A stretch of DNA of 30,732 nt from Stramonita haemastoma (GCA_030674155.1 CM060318.1:90255524-90286255), one strand, 5' to 3'; shown: positions 1-11,197, numbered from the stretch's first letter. Notes: a model not told the origin generated them from the letters alone. Numbers and translations are program-made.

Positions 1-387
1 AAAAAGGCAGGGTTTTTTTCGTCTACTGCATGGCAAAGATCAGGTAAGCTAGGAAAACTCTGGATCTATGTAAGCTCTTTTCCTCACTGTGACTGGCACC
101 ATATCCACACTGAGCCTGCTATAGTCCTATCGGGAGTGCTGAGATTGGACAGTCACATATATTTTCTTTTTCTGTCGACATGCAATTTTGAGAGTGCTGA
201 AATAAACAATAGAATCAGATGTAAGTGGTCAGATAGTTTCTTGGGGGGGGGGGGGTCACGCGTGTGTTCTGTGCTCGTGTATTGTGATGACATCAGTGTA
301 AAATGTTTTCCTCAGCTATTAGTCTTTAGGTTTGTTTAGGTTCTAAAAGAGTATACAGCTTCATTGCAAGCTGTTGTTCAATGTTTA
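1..387. other. No gene recognised
   Basis: AT-leaning sequence with a 13-base G-run (243-255). Short frames only; nothing recognised. Confidence 0.6.
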
Positions 388-399
388 TGGTAGATACTA

Positions 400-686
400 G
401 GGAAAGGTAAATGCAAAAAAGGTAAAGGTGTCTCATAACCTATGTGATCGTAGGGCAGCGAGGCGTCAAAGACCTCCGCTTCTCCAGGGGCCAGCATACT
501 GAGGGCGGCGCCCATCTCCTCTGCCTCGCTGCTTTATCTTCCATGACCTTAAAGAGGGCAGGTACCCAATTATAGCTGGATGAACTGAGGGGACTATACT
601 GAAGCCAAGGCGCACAAACGGTTACTTATCCCCTTGGTAACCAGGTTCGATTCTGCTTTAACATTGGACTTGGGGAAAGCGAGTGG
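400..686 (-). mobile_element. SINE family A, copy 1, with 12-bp target-site duplication
   Basis: On the minus strand this reads from a CTCGCTTTCCCC segment through GGGTACCTGCCCTCTTTA, the CAGCGAGG and GGCGCCGCCCTC-like blocks, CGCCTCGCTGCCC and CACCTTTACC. The same order recurs at 6731-7018, 19476-19775 and 21355-21705. TGGTAGATACTA flanks it on both sides (388-399 and 687-698), a clean target duplication. The tRNA A-box end is lost, so the copy is 5'-truncated. Confidence 0.85.
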
Positions 687-698
687 TGGTAGATACTA

Positions 699-1392
699 CC
701 ATTCAGCATTCAGCCTTTTTTTAGTCTAGCACCACAAGCAGACGGCTGTGGTCAGCTGGAACTAGGGAGATTATGTCACAGGTATGTTGGATAAGATGTG
801 CCCCTGAACACCACATAGGTGACCCAGCAGCAGTGCAGGATTTCTTTTGATCAGGGTAGCGTGTTCAGGATCATCTGGCACTGGAAGGGTCTTTTGTTTT
901 CTGCTGGCACAAGCAGGAACAGATCAAACCACTGTGTTGTGGGTTGACGGTATGAAAACAGCAAAGATTTGGCTACACAAAATATAAGGCCACCAAATAA
1001 AGGAACAGAAATATTTTCATATTTGCTGCATAGATTCATTCAATTTACTTAGATTGTCTACAATTTCAAGGATAATATTTAAAGGACATCATCAACTTTT
1101 TTTTAATAAAAGAAATGATTTTTTAAAGCAAAAACTAAAAACTCCGTCCAGAGTTTCATGAGAAACTGAAACCAAAATCCGTAAATTTTCTTTAAGAACA
1201 CGAAAACGGTGGACTAAAAGTACACTGTCAAAGCCCTCTGACGCTACATTCTCAAGAAACAGATTCTCTTCATCTTTATAGAGTACAGTGACCTGAGAGT
1301 TGTTATGAAGAAATTCACGTGACCATGACAGTACAAAAACAGAAAAAAAGGAAAGAAACAAACAAAAGAATAATCCTCATGAAGTTTACGGC
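699..1392. other. Unique non-coding stretch
   Basis: GGTGACCCAGCAGCAGTGCA (818-837) and its flanks look repeat-like, but I cannot place them. Remaining sequence is AT-rich with only short frames. Confidence 0.5.
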
Positions 1393-1600
1393 GTTGTCCT
1401 TTATGACAGAGCCGTGCACAGCTTGACTGATTGCACATGCAGACGTATTGACATTTTCTGAGATGATCAGCATTAAGAAGGGCCCAGATGGCTTGATTTG
1501 TGTGGGAGTGGGAGTGGGCAAGGAAAGTTCCAGGCTGACAGTTGATCGATCCTGCTATTGAATTTGGTCTGGTACGACAGTGTTTTTTACATGCCTTGTG
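1393..1600 (+). repeat. Block T, copy 1 of 3
   Basis: Shared order: TTTATGACAG, CACATGCAGACGTATTGACA, GATGATCAGCATTAAGAAG, GCTTGATTTGTGTGGGAG, AGGCTGACAGTTGATCGAT, CTATTGAATTTGGTCTGGTA. It is matched at 2251 and 3088. Confidence 0.8.
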
Positions 1601-1730
1601 ATCTGTTGTCCTGGTAAAGTTTTAACTCTTGTTTGATTAGAGCTTATGGAGTTGTTGTTGTTGTTTTTTTAACAAGTGCACGCATACACTAGCATAAGAG
1701 TGCATGTCCATTTGTGTGTACATATAAACT

Positions 1731-1803
1731 CTCTGTCTGTCTGTCTGTCTGTCTGTCTGTTGTCTGTCTGTCTGTCTGTCTGTTTCTCTCTCTCTCTCTC
1801 TCG

Positions 1804-1875
<72 letters not shown>

Positions 1876-1969
1876 CTCTGTGCATCAATACACTTGTCTG
1901 GGCATATGGACATGTACATATTCTCACACACAGAGGCAGACATGCACAGACAGATGGATAGATGCACGT

Positions 1970-2025
<56 letters not shown>

Positions 2026-2030
2026 CACGA
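1731..2030 (+). repeat. Compound microsatellite (CTGT)n-(TC)n-(CA)n
   Basis: CTGT at 1733-1782, TC at 1783-1878, a short non-repeat spacer, CA at 1970-2023. Long frames through it are low-complexity artefacts. Confidence 0.97.
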
Positions 2031-2250
2031 ACACACATACACACAAACAAGGAAAATAGAAAAAATATATATATTGAATACCAAGATTATTTAATGGAAA
2101 CATCTCAAAGCTTTATTCTGGAGATCTCAAGAGACATGTTTTCCTGTTATCCTAACCACGGGCAATGGCCTACACTTTATGTCACTTCCAGACCAGCCAG
2201 AGACCCAGCTAGTGCCGAAGAGAACTTCCCATCAGTCCAGAATTTACGTT

Positions 2251-2435
2251 GGTCTGATTTATGACAGCGCCTTTGCGTGCCTGTACTGCCTGCACGTGCA
2301 GACGTATTGACATTTGGGAGATTGGTGATTCTAAGAATAGCCCCCATAACTTGATTAGCGTGGGAAGAGGGGTCAGAGCTGACACTTGGTCAATACCTCT
2401 ATTGAGTTAAGTCTGCCTAGAAACCTCCGGGATAT
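2251..2435 (+). repeat. Block T, copy 2 of 3
   Basis: TTTATGACAG, CACGTGCAGACGTATTGACA, TTGGTGATTCTAAGAATAGC, ACTTGATTAGCGTGGGA, AGAGCTGACACTTGGTCAAT, CTATTGAGTTAAGTCTG. Starts about 858 bp after copy 1. Confidence 0.8.
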
Positions 2436-3087
2436 GTGTGTGTGTGTGTCTTCTTTTGTTCCCTATGGAGATGATGCAAATGGCTCATAAATGCTTCGGG
2501 ATATTTTTCTGTTGATTTTGTTTTTTTGTTTTATTTTGGTTTGGTTTGGTTTGGCTTTGGTTTGGTTTTGTTTTGTTTTCTTATGTTGTTTTTTGTGGGG
2601 AGTCTGTTTTTAGTATCATTTTTTTTCTATTGGAGGCATGCACAGACATTGATAGATTGTTTCATCAAAGTGCATATTTAAGTGTGCATAGGCAAACATG
2701 CACGCACATACACGGACATATGCACACACACACACTTTTATCTTGAGATAGGTTGTTTGATGACACAAGTATCTATACATTGCTTACTCAATATAGCATT
2801 TGGAAATAAAAATACGACTTTGACAGCATATAGATACATAATAATTATGTTGAAAATAAAAGTCAAACCAGATTGGCTTCAAGAAAGTGTTAAAGATGAG
2901 CGTTGGGGGTTTAAAGTGACGTGTTTCCTGACTAACCAAGGACATTACACCCTGTGTTCATCTGACCCTAGAGATATGAAATAAATGTCCTGGCTATAAC
3001 TTGGGCAAGAGATCAAAATGGGTGGCATGAGAAGATCAGAACAGGAACATCACAGAAGACGATACAGCAAAAACAAAACTCTAAGTT
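2436..3087. other. Spacer between Block T copies 2 and 3
   Basis: TTTGG-rich (2530-2580), a short CA/CATGCAC patch (2695-2740), otherwise AT-rich with no gene. Confidence 0.6.
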
Positions 3088-3285
3088 GTTCTGATTCACA
3101 CAATGGCGCTTAGCACGGCTTTAGGGTTACACATGCAGACCCACTGACATTTTTCAGATGGCTGGTGCTAAGAATAGCTCCGGTAATTTGATTACCGTGG
3201 GAAAGGAAGGTTGGAGCTGACACCTGGTCGATGACTCTATTGAGTTAGGCCTGGTAAGGAATTCCAGGGTACATGCTTTCCTTTG
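3088..3285 (+). repeat. Block T, copy 3 of 3
   Basis: TTCTGATTCACACAATGGCG, CACATGCAGACCCACTGACA, CTGGTGCTAAGAATAGCTCC, ATTTGATTACCGTGGGA, GGAGCTGACACCTGGTCGAT, CTATTGAGTTAGGCCTGGTA. Starts about 837 bp after copy 2. Confidence 0.8.
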
Positions 3286-3379
3286 TCCCCGTGCCTCTCA
3301 AGCTTTGGCTCAATTAGACAGGACGTCCACAGGGTTTTGTTTCTCTGTAAAAATTAGGTGACACACGTATGCATTTGCA

Positions 3380-3480
3380 CAGCTGTGAATACACACACAC
3401 ACACATGTTGGCATGTACAAACATACACAGTCATGTACACATGCACACATATACACATGCATATGTTGCACACGTGCACG
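3380..3480 (+). repeat. Imperfect CA/CATG-rich repeat
   Basis: ACACACAC at 3391-3404 and ACATGCACAC-type units to 3480. Confidence 0.85.
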
Positions 3481-3720
3481 CGACTGAGGGGAATAACAAC
3501 AGAGAAATAGACTAAGATAAATAGTACAAATATACACAGTCATGTTTATCCATCTGTCTATGTATCCAGACATATCTATCTATATATACAACCTCATCCA
3601 TCCTCCATCCATTTATTCATTTTTCAGTTCATGTATTTATGCATGCATACGTCCATCCATCTACTCATTTATCAAATAATGTATTTATATATACATGCAA
3701 TTGAGCTAAATTAATGATGC

Positions 3721-3722
<2 letters not shown>

Positions 3723-3768
<46 letters not shown>

Positions 3769-3771
3769 CTC

Positions 3772-3858
<87 letters not shown>

Positions 3859-3866
3859 CTCTCTGC

Positions 3867-3916
<50 letters not shown>

Positions 3917-3923
3917 TGTGCGT

Positions 3924-3993
<70 letters not shown>
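3723..3993 (+). repeat. Compound microsatellite (TC)n-(TG)n
   Basis: TC with CCT interruptions to 3864, then TG 3871-3993. Confidence 0.98.
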
Positions 3994-3994
<1 letters not shown>

Positions 3995-4148
3995 CTGCAA
4001 GGGTTTAGTTTTCTCTATAATTGCGGGGATTGCGACTCCCAATATTAAAACAAGATTAATGGGGTCCATTCAGGTTCATCTTGCTTTTCTCCGCATTTTG
4101 GGCACTAGCGTCCTGCCTGGCTCCTCTTTTATGATTTCGCTTTCAGCA

Positions 4149-4151
4149 CAC

Positions 4152-4184
<33 letters not shown>

Positions 4185-4292
4185 GCGAAAGAGAAAGAGA
4201 GAGAGATAGGCAGACAGACAGAGCGAAAGAGAGAGAGAGAGAGAGACAGAGAGAGAGACAGACAGAGACAGACACAGAGAGACAGAGAGAGA
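4149..4292 (+). repeat. GA/GACA microsatellite
   Basis: GAGA blocks alternate with CAGA blocks and AGCGAAAGAG words. Confidence 0.95.
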
Positions 4293-4354
4293 TGACATGG
4301 TTAGCTAATTGGAAGCGTGAGCAAATGTTTGGGTAAGCAAGTGTTCGAGCAAAG

Positions 4355-4430
4355 GATGAAGCGAACGGGATTCAACCCAGGTCGTCAGTTTGCGAGGGAA
4401 ATGTTAAATCCACTAGGTTATCCCTTACAA
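4355..4430 (-). mobile_element. tRNA-like SINE head
   Basis: Minus strand: GGGATAACCTAGTGGATTTAA (A-box, 4424 leftward) and CTGGGTTGAATCCCG (B-box, 4366-4380). Spacing fits an internal Pol III promoter. The body downstream (left) is cut by a GACA/GA microsatellite. Confidence 0.65.
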
Positions 4431-4822
4431 GCTATTGCCAGGAAGCACATCTATCACTCACTCACTCACTCAGTCCCATGTCCCAAAGGACGTAGGGGGA
4501 CATGAGAGAAGACGCAACAGAGATCTTTTTCCATGCTTCACGGTCCTGTGTGGCTAGTAGGAGGTGTTGCAGATATAGCACATCTATATCCGTGATTAAA
4601 CCACTATTGGACGGAAACACATCAATATCAGTCACTACACCACCTATTGCCAGGAAATTCATGTCTATCAGTGACTAAACAAGTATTGCAAGGAAACACA
4701 TTTGAATCAGTCACATAGCCGATCTTGCCTGGAAACAGATATGTATTAGTGACTACATCACTATTTGAAGGAAACATCTGTATCAGTCACTAAACCGCTC
4801 TTGGAAGGAAGGAGTGACAGGG
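4430..4822 (+). repeat. 39-bp minisatellite, about six units
   Basis: Units follow the pattern CACATCTATATCAGTCACTA / AACCACTATTGCCAGGAAA from 4430 to 4454 and 4577 to about 4822, split by the LINE insert. Units are diverged, so the array is old. Confidence 0.85.
4455..4576 (-). mobile_element. 122-bp, severely 5'-truncated LINE insertion with 11-bp target-site duplication
   Basis: AGCACATCTAT occurs at 4444-4454 and again at 4577-4587, exactly bounding a 122-bp insert. On the minus strand the insert reads LLLATQDREAWKKISVASS and on to WDMGLSE and a stop, the last residues of an RTE-like LINE protein ('L..DREAW' block), and ends in four or five GTGA units as tail. It interrupts a 39-bp minisatellite. 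Tail, truncation and duplication together indicate target-primed reverse transcription. Confidence 0.82.
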
Positions 4823-6730
4823 TTGTTAAGGATGGGCTCCATCATGTGTCTCTCCGCTGACACATTACCTTAAAAATACCGTCCATCTCTGAATGCAATA
4901 GGAAGAGGTACCAAACCAAAACCGTAAGCAATACGTCAAAGGGTCTACCAACCCATGCTGCCATGATGAAGTCAGCTTGCCTATGCAACGGCTGGAAGGT
5001 TGTAAGTTTAAAAAGACATACTGTGCATTAAACTTAATTCCAGTTGAATATCGGAACACGTTTTCATCTTTTTGGCTAACACGATTCTGAAAGGATAGAA
5101 TCTAATAGAAAACAGGGTAGGGAAATCAGAAAGACAATATCACAAAAGAAAGGAATCTGATGAAGTTACACTGCCAAAACTAGACAGATATTAGCAATGC
5201 ACTTCGGTGTCCGTTAATAACGCCAGTTCTTGTTCGGAGAACCCACATATTTCATCTGATCTAATTTCACTCCCCAAAGGCAATCAGCGCAATTGTAGCG
5301 TTTTGCTTTTCATATTAATTCTCTATTGCCTTTTGCATTGGGCCATCTTGATTTTGCTACTCCTGTTTTATTTTCTTCACTTTGTTCTAGCACTACGACA
5401 AAGTACACAAGTAATAGATATTGCATTACAGTTAGACATTTCATTGGTGTGTAGTAATATTTGTTTTCTGGTCTAAGAGACTGAAAAGAATGGAGAATGA
5501 ACAAAGAAAAGAGGACATGTTTTCTCCAGAGAGAATTGGTGCAGTCTCTCTCTATGGCTAGGATGTTCATGACCCACCATGGAATGGAAGAAGCACGCTT
5601 TTATTTCAGAGTCATGGACATCTCTTACTCTAACCTGCATTGATGGAACTCATTATTTATTAATGGAGTCAGAACCTGCATTGTCGAGAGTGGAAGACCA
5701 CCATCACATCCCTGTAAAAGTATTCTGCATAAAATATCTCTACCTTATATAGACTGTCCCCCAAACTAAGCATTGTGGTCAAGCTAGAATTTTGTTAGGG
5801 CAGCAATTAAATGTGTACAGAGCAAACTATGATCTGAAACTGTTTCACTAATAAGTTGTGTTTTATAGCAAGTAAGGATGATATATGATGCAGCAATACT
5901 ACATACTTTATGGCTAAAACTGCAGGTATGTACCTCCTGGTTCCTTGCGTAACATATCCCCGTACAAAGCAAATCTCAAAGACACAACCATCGAAAAAAG
6001 TTGGTTAGAAAAATGAAGGAACTCTCAATCACTGTTCTAAAATAGAATACTTGACCGAGTTTTCTCTGGCTTGTCTTTGAAGTTTGATCAAATAGTACAT
6101 CAATTAATTCTGAACTAAAGCTGAGGTAGAGTGGACAACATTCCTCCTCTGTATAAAACGCAGCCTTAATCTCCCATTTTTGCAGACTATTATAGTAGCA
6201 GCCTGCACTTCTGATAATATACTCCTCTGCTTTTACCATTACTTTGTTTCCGTTTCTCGACAAGCTGCAACCAAGACTGTCCCGTGAGCTTAGATTAGTA
6301 TTCATAGCTTGCATTTCCACTTGTTCTTTATAAATGTCTCTTAGAGAGCCATTGAAGTACCACATATTCCTTCATTCATCTTTGTTGTGTGGCAACGTCT
6401 GAGTCTCTTCAAATGGTTTCCCTGAGCTAGGTGTCGGTGCTGTGACGTTTCCTGTCCCTGGGTGCTTTTCCTGTCCACTCCATCAACCGCCTCCTCCATT
6501 GTCCCCTAGAGAACAGCAGTGTGGATGCAGCGAGCTACTGGATCCTATAAGGTGGCCACACACCCACAGTTCAGTTGTTTTGCTTTGTTTGTAGGTCCTT
6601 GTCTCATGGTAAGGCTCACTTCTCTGCTAGTATACGCTTGGTGTATGAATAGTAATAGTATCGCCTCATTTCTGTGACTTTGATTTTCTTTCTAGATCAT
6701 CCGCTGTTGTTTATTTCTCAAGTGCTCACA
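4823..6730. other. Longest repeat-poor stretch, no gene recognised
   Basis: The longest open frame is 129 codons on the minus strand (6365-5976), Cys/Phe/Tyr-rich, with no motif I know and no supporting splice context. I treat it as chance. Intergenic or intronic DNA. Confidence 0.5.
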
Positions 6731-7018
6731 GGGGATGGGATAGCTCAGTGGTCAGAGCACTCGCCTTCCCCTTGCTGAGAGCATCGAGCTAAGGCTCGGT
6801 GGCTGTTTGCGTACTTTGGCTATAGTACAGTCCCCCAGTTCATCCAGCTTAAATGGGTACCTGCCCTCTCTAGGGGTCAGGAAAGGTAAAGCAGTGAAGG
6901 AGAGGAAATGGGTGTGTCCTCAATATGCATGGCTCCTGGAGAAGTGAGGTCTCTGACGCCTCGCTCCCCTACGACCACATAAGCGATGCGACACCTTTAC
7001 CCTTTTTTTTTTTTTTTG
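6731..7018 (+). mobile_element. SINE family A, copy 2, with tRNA-like head
   Basis: The head GGATGGGATAGCTCAGTGG (about 6732-6750), continuing TCAGAGCA to 6759, is a good Pol III A-box of a tRNA-derived SINE; the B-box region is eroded. The body holds GGGTACCTGCCCTCTCTAGG, a GGTAAAGCAG block, GTCTCTGACGCCTCGCTCCC and ends GACACCTTTACC followed by a T-run (7004-7018). Confidence 0.85.
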
Positions 7019-7149
7019 TTACATAAGATGAACTAAGGCAGGAAATGTTTGACTGAGAGTTTGGTAGAGCTGGACTGGATCAAGATAAACATAACTTAGC
7101 TACCATTAACCATTTTCCTGCCTCCAATTCAGCTCACTTCATAGCACTT

Positions 7150-7250
7150 AAAAGGTAGGTGGTGAAAGTAAACTCCAAAATGGCTTAGCAAATAGTGTGA
7201 GGACCACAAATCTCAAGATGGCTCTAGCAAACAGTGTCTCGACCAACAAA
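7150..7250 (+). repeat. Two-copy direct repeat, about 42 bp
   Basis: AATGGCTTAGCAAATAGTGT...GACCACAAAT and GATGGCTCTAGCAAACAGTG...GACCAACAAAT are diverged tandem copies. Confidence 0.7.
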
Positions 7251-7300
7251 TGTGAAGACCAATAACTTCCACCAAAAAACGTTGATGGCGTTATCTATTG

Positions 7301-7718
7301 GATGTTTACATTCGTAGTAGTGTTTTTGTCTGTTTAGACATTTATATTCACAAGTAGTATTTTGGATTTTTAGGTGTTAACATTCCTAAGTAGTGTTTGT
7401 CTCTGTACATATTTGTACTCATACGTAGTATTTTTAAAGATGCTTATATTTATAAGTAGGATTTTGTCTTTTTAAATGTTTACGTTCAAACATAGTGTTT
7501 TGTCTTTTTAGATATCTATACATACAAGTAGTAATTTTATATGCTTATATTTGTAAGTAGTATTTTGTCTTTTTAGACGTTTATGCTCATGATTTTTTTG
7601 TTGGTTTTTAGATTTTAACATTTATAAGTAGAATGTTGTATTTTTATATGTTTGCATGCATAAGTAGTACTTTGTCTTTTTAGATGTTGTCATTCAAAAA
7701 TAGTATCTTGTCCATCTG
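7301..7718 (+). repeat. 35-bp minisatellite, 12 units
   Basis: Each unit follows GATGTTTATATTCATAAGTA then GTATTTTGTCTTTTTA; unit length varies from about 29 to 36. There is no reading frame and no similarity I recognise. Confidence 0.88.
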
Positions 7719-7944
7719 TGGACATTGTTTTAAACTGTCTTTTTTTGTTTAGTCATTTAGGTCTGGTATGGTGCCTGTCACAGGATAAATGGACAAAATT
7801 ACGTTTAGTCTTGTACCAGGAATGATGTTTATCACCAAATATTTTTCGAGGCTTTACCAGCATGTAAAAATGCAAATATTGTATAGTACTACTTAAGAAA
7901 ACGAACTAAAATACTCTGACGGTTGTAAAGAGCAAATACAAGAC

Positions 7945-8056
7945 AAAGCATACACATACACACGCACAAGCACACACACGAACACACACACACAAATACA
8001 CATACACACACGCGCACACACACACACACACACACACAACAAACACACACACACAC

Positions 8057-8115
<59 letters not shown>

Positions 8116-8120
8116 ACACC
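7945..8120 (+). repeat. CA microsatellite
   Basis: Imperfect CA, pure at about 8060-8108. Confidence 0.97.
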
Positions 8121-8214
8121 AAACTATCTTTCCAAAAATACCCAGTTTATTAAAACTCGCAGAGCTAACAGAGCTTGCTGAAACCAAATGACATTCGCCA
8201 AAAATATAATGGCA

Positions 8215-8375
8215 CTCGTTTCAAGATTACGACAGCTTAAAAATAATGCAATGACAAATCGAGAGAATGCAGGGACAGTTTGGTAGGACGCAACACAAAG
8301 AAGAACACAATGACAGCTCAATAGAAGACAGTGACAGCTCTGTAGCACACGAAGACAGCTTGGTAAAACGTTATT
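8215..8375 (+). repeat. Degenerate GACAGCT minisatellite
   Basis: Words like ACGACAGCTTAAA, GACAGTTTGGTAGGAC, GACAGCTCAATAGA, GACAGCTCTGTAGCACAC and GACAGCTTGGTAAAAC recur at roughly 25-60-bp spacing. Confidence 0.6.
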
Positions 8376-8449
8376 TTACTTCAGCAGGAGCTATAATTGC
8401 TTCGTATAACACGCTGAGTAGGATCAGCAGGTAGACCAAAAACATATAT

Positions 8450-8575
8450 ACACACATACACAAACACACACGTTTGCACCAACACACCATGCACACACAC
8501 ACACACGCACACGCGCGCGCACCCAGGCGCACACACACACTCACCAACACACACACAGACATGCATACACAAACA

Positions 8576-8661
<86 letters not shown>

Positions 8662-8666
8662 ACACT
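8450..8666 (+). repeat. CA microsatellite with CG-alternating patch
   Basis: CA throughout; ACGCGCGCGCAC at about 8512-8523 is a strong alternating purine-pyrimidine tract. Confidence 0.97.
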
Positions 8667-8824
8667 GATACCCATGCCTGACATAATCTACAGGAAATGA
8701 TGCATCAAATGATATGCTACTTGGTATATCCCTTTTTTTCTGGTTACAGTCTCACAACAAAGATATGGTGAAGCACTTTTTTAATACAAAAATCAAGATA
8801 GCAACGCAGTTGACTTTGCGTTTG

Positions 8825-9150
8825 TGGAAGTGAATTCCGTGATCACGGTCCAGTGTGTGGATTCTAGGCCTAGAAAGCCCCCTGTCTAGAAAATGAGACG
8901 TCTTGGGGTTTGAAACCCCGTTTTCAAAACTTTTTCCCTGTCCACTCGGCCCTGAGTGTGGAACTGAGGTGCTAGTCTTTCACAACATATGATAAACAGA
9001 GGTCACGTGTGCAACATATATTTAGCGCACGTGGAAAGAACCCATGGCAACTGGATAGTTGTCCCTGACAAAAAATTCAGTCGATATGAAGGCACCCTGA
9101 CAGGTAAAAAAGTGATGACGATGATGATGACAATGATGATGAGGGGGGAG
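8825..9150 (+). mobile_element. tRNA-derived SINE with metazoan-type core
   Basis: A diverged tRNA-like head carries the B-box GGGGTTTGAAACCCC (8905-8919). The core contains TTAGCGCACGTGGAAAGAAC, CCATGGCAACTGG and TTGTCCCTGACAAAAAATTC (9021-9079), a pattern I recall as a widespread molluscan SINE core ('GCACGT.AAAGA.CCCA.GGCAAC...GTTGTCCCTGGCAAAA'). The 3' end is a GAT-rich repeat (9114-9140). Short open frames here are not genes. Confidence 0.78.
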
Positions 9151-9639
9151 GAGGACAAAAAACTAAGAAACGAAAACAAAGTTTTATAATTATATGCGCA
9201 GAGAAGAGAAATTGTTTTTTTGTAATTGTGAAACTTTATTATGACACTCTCTGTGGACAAGAGCCCAATGTTTACGAAGAAAAATCTTCCGTGACTTAAC
9301 GTGGTACTTACAGTATATTATAATACATGAAAATCAATACAATTTACAAACAATACAAAGAATACCAAAATGTAAAAATTTAAAATCTTGAAAAATACAC
9401 CTCTCATCTTTCAAAGACAAATAAATTGATCATTACTGTTTAAATTAACAGAGAATTTATTAAAATTCAAATCAATTTAAATACTTTTATTTTCTGTATC
9501 ACAAACAGAAAATGCAAGTGGGGTACAAGTCTAGATAAAAGCAATAACCACAAAACATTTTATCAAAAAAAAGTCACATCACAGTACCCAAAATTTTTAA
9601 AACACGCACAGAACGATTACGTATCATTTGGGCATTTTT
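9151..9639. other. AT-rich stretch with minus-strand AATAAA
   Basis: Very AT-rich. On the minus strand ATAATAAAGTTTCACAATT lies near 9240-9225, resembling a polyadenylation signal, but no coding sequence lies upstream of it. Confidence 0.4.
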
Positions 9640-9752
9640 GGTGTGTGTTTGTATGTGTGTGGTGTGTGTTGTGGGTTTTTGGGTTCGTGTATGTGGGGTG
9701 TGTGTGTTTGTGTGGTGTGTGTGGTGTGTGTGTGTGTGTGGTGTGTGTGTTT
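9640..9752 (+). repeat. GTGTG-rich microsatellite
   Basis: Imperfect GT with GGTGTG and TTTGTG interruptions. Confidence 0.92.
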
Positions 9753-9984
9753 TACCCTTTATACCTTATGTATCATTGCTCCGATAATGTAAAAAGTGGT
9801 GGCAAAGTAAAGCTTTTGAAAATTTTTGTTTCGTTTTAAGAAAAAAAGAAAAGTCATGGCATGAGATTTACTAGTCTTGAGAGTGTGTCTCTAATTGTGT
9901 TAGAGAAAAATCAGCACAACCATCGATTTGAATCCCAGATCAGAAAGAAAGGAGGGACAGAAAGACAGATACAAAAGCTTACGC

Positions 9985-10165
9985 ATGTGCGCGCGCGTGT
10001 ACATACACACACGCGCACAATCACACACACGCACGCACGCCACGCCCCAGCAACACACAACAACCACCACCCCACCACCACCACCACAACAACAACAACA
10101 CACAACCCAACACCACGCACCACACCACGCACGCACACACACATACACACACAAGCGTATGTGCA
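9985..10165 (+). repeat. CA/CCA/CAA-rich microsatellite
   Basis: GTGCGCGCGCGTGTAC (9986-10001), then CA, ACC/CCA triplets at 10060-10085, CAA triplets, CA again. Confidence 0.92.
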
Positions 10166-10414
10166 TTATCTAAATAGAAAATAAAGCATTCACACAAACT
10201 AAGATGCAACAAATATGTAAGATATTTCAAAAGAAATCATACAGCATTAAAAAAAAATTAATTACTATTCTGTAAAACAGTAATAGAAGAAAAGAAACAA
10301 ATTTTTGAGAAGCAGTGTATCATTGTAATTGATAAACAAATGCATTCTGCATTTCACAAAAGATCACAGTAAATACCAATAAAAATCATCAAAAACACGC
10401 TGACATTCTGACCA
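10166..10414. other. AT-rich non-coding stretch left of the GAAA repeat
   Basis: Nothing recognised. Confidence 0.6.
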
Positions 10415-10632
10415 AAGAAAGAAAAAAAGAAAGAAAGAAAGAAAGAAAGAAAGAAAAAAGAAGAAAAAAAAGAAAGAAAGATAGAAGGAAAGAAAGATAG
10501 AAGGAAAGAAAGAAAGAAAGAAAAGAAAGATAAAGGAAAGAAAAGAAAGAAAGAAAGAAAGAAAAAAGAAAGAAAGAAAAAAGAAGAAAGAAAGAAAGAA
10601 AAAGAAAAAAAAAAGAAAAAGTAAAAAAAAGA
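10415..10632 (+). repeat. (GAAA)n microsatellite running into the assembly gap
   Basis: Imperfect AAAG units to the first N at 10633. The right side of the gap is unique sequence. Confidence 0.97.
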
Positions 10633-10732
10633 NNNNNNNNNNNNNNNNNNNNNNNNNNNNNNNNNNNNNNNNNNNNNNNNNNNNNNNNNNNNNNNNNNNN
10701 NNNNNNNNNNNNNNNNNNNNNNNNNNNNNNNN
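10633..10732. other. Assembly gap (100 N)
   Basis: Exactly 100 N, a conventional placeholder for unknown length, placed at the end of the GAAA repeat. Confidence 0.99.
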
Positions 10733-10903
10733 TAGATACTTTATATCGCAATCCTTGTCACCTGAATCCAAACCATCTTAGAGATTGTTACAGCTTATGC
10801 CGAAAGGTTTTAAGTCTCCACAAAATAGATGTCAATGATTAAATTAAAGACAATGATATATTTTTTTTAAAGTGTATTGAATGAAGCTTTCTGACAGCTG
10901 ACT

Positions 10904-11040
<137 letters not shown>

Positions 11041-11094
11041 CCTGCTTGTGTAAATACTACTTGACCACCACTATTACTATAACCTCTACTTATG

Positions 11095-11164
11095 TTCCTG
11101 CTGTTGCTGGTGTTGCTGTTGCTGCTGTTACTTCTGTTGTTATTGTTGTCATTGTTGCCTTGTT

Positions 11165-11197
<33 letters not shown>

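Noticed and set aside
1637..2094. Long Cys-Val, Thr-His, Ser-Leu and Arg-Glu frames here and at all other CA/GA/CTTT arrays
   Set aside because: Dinucleotide and tetranucleotide repeats lack stops in several frames; these are not proteins.
5976..6365. 129-codon minus-strand open frame
   Set aside because: No motif, signal peptide or splice context, and an AT-rich setting where such a length can arise by chance.
9225..9620. Minus-strand 3' UTR or retrogene suggested by AATAAA
   Set aside because: AT-rich DNA yields AATAAA by chance, and no coding part was found upstream of it.
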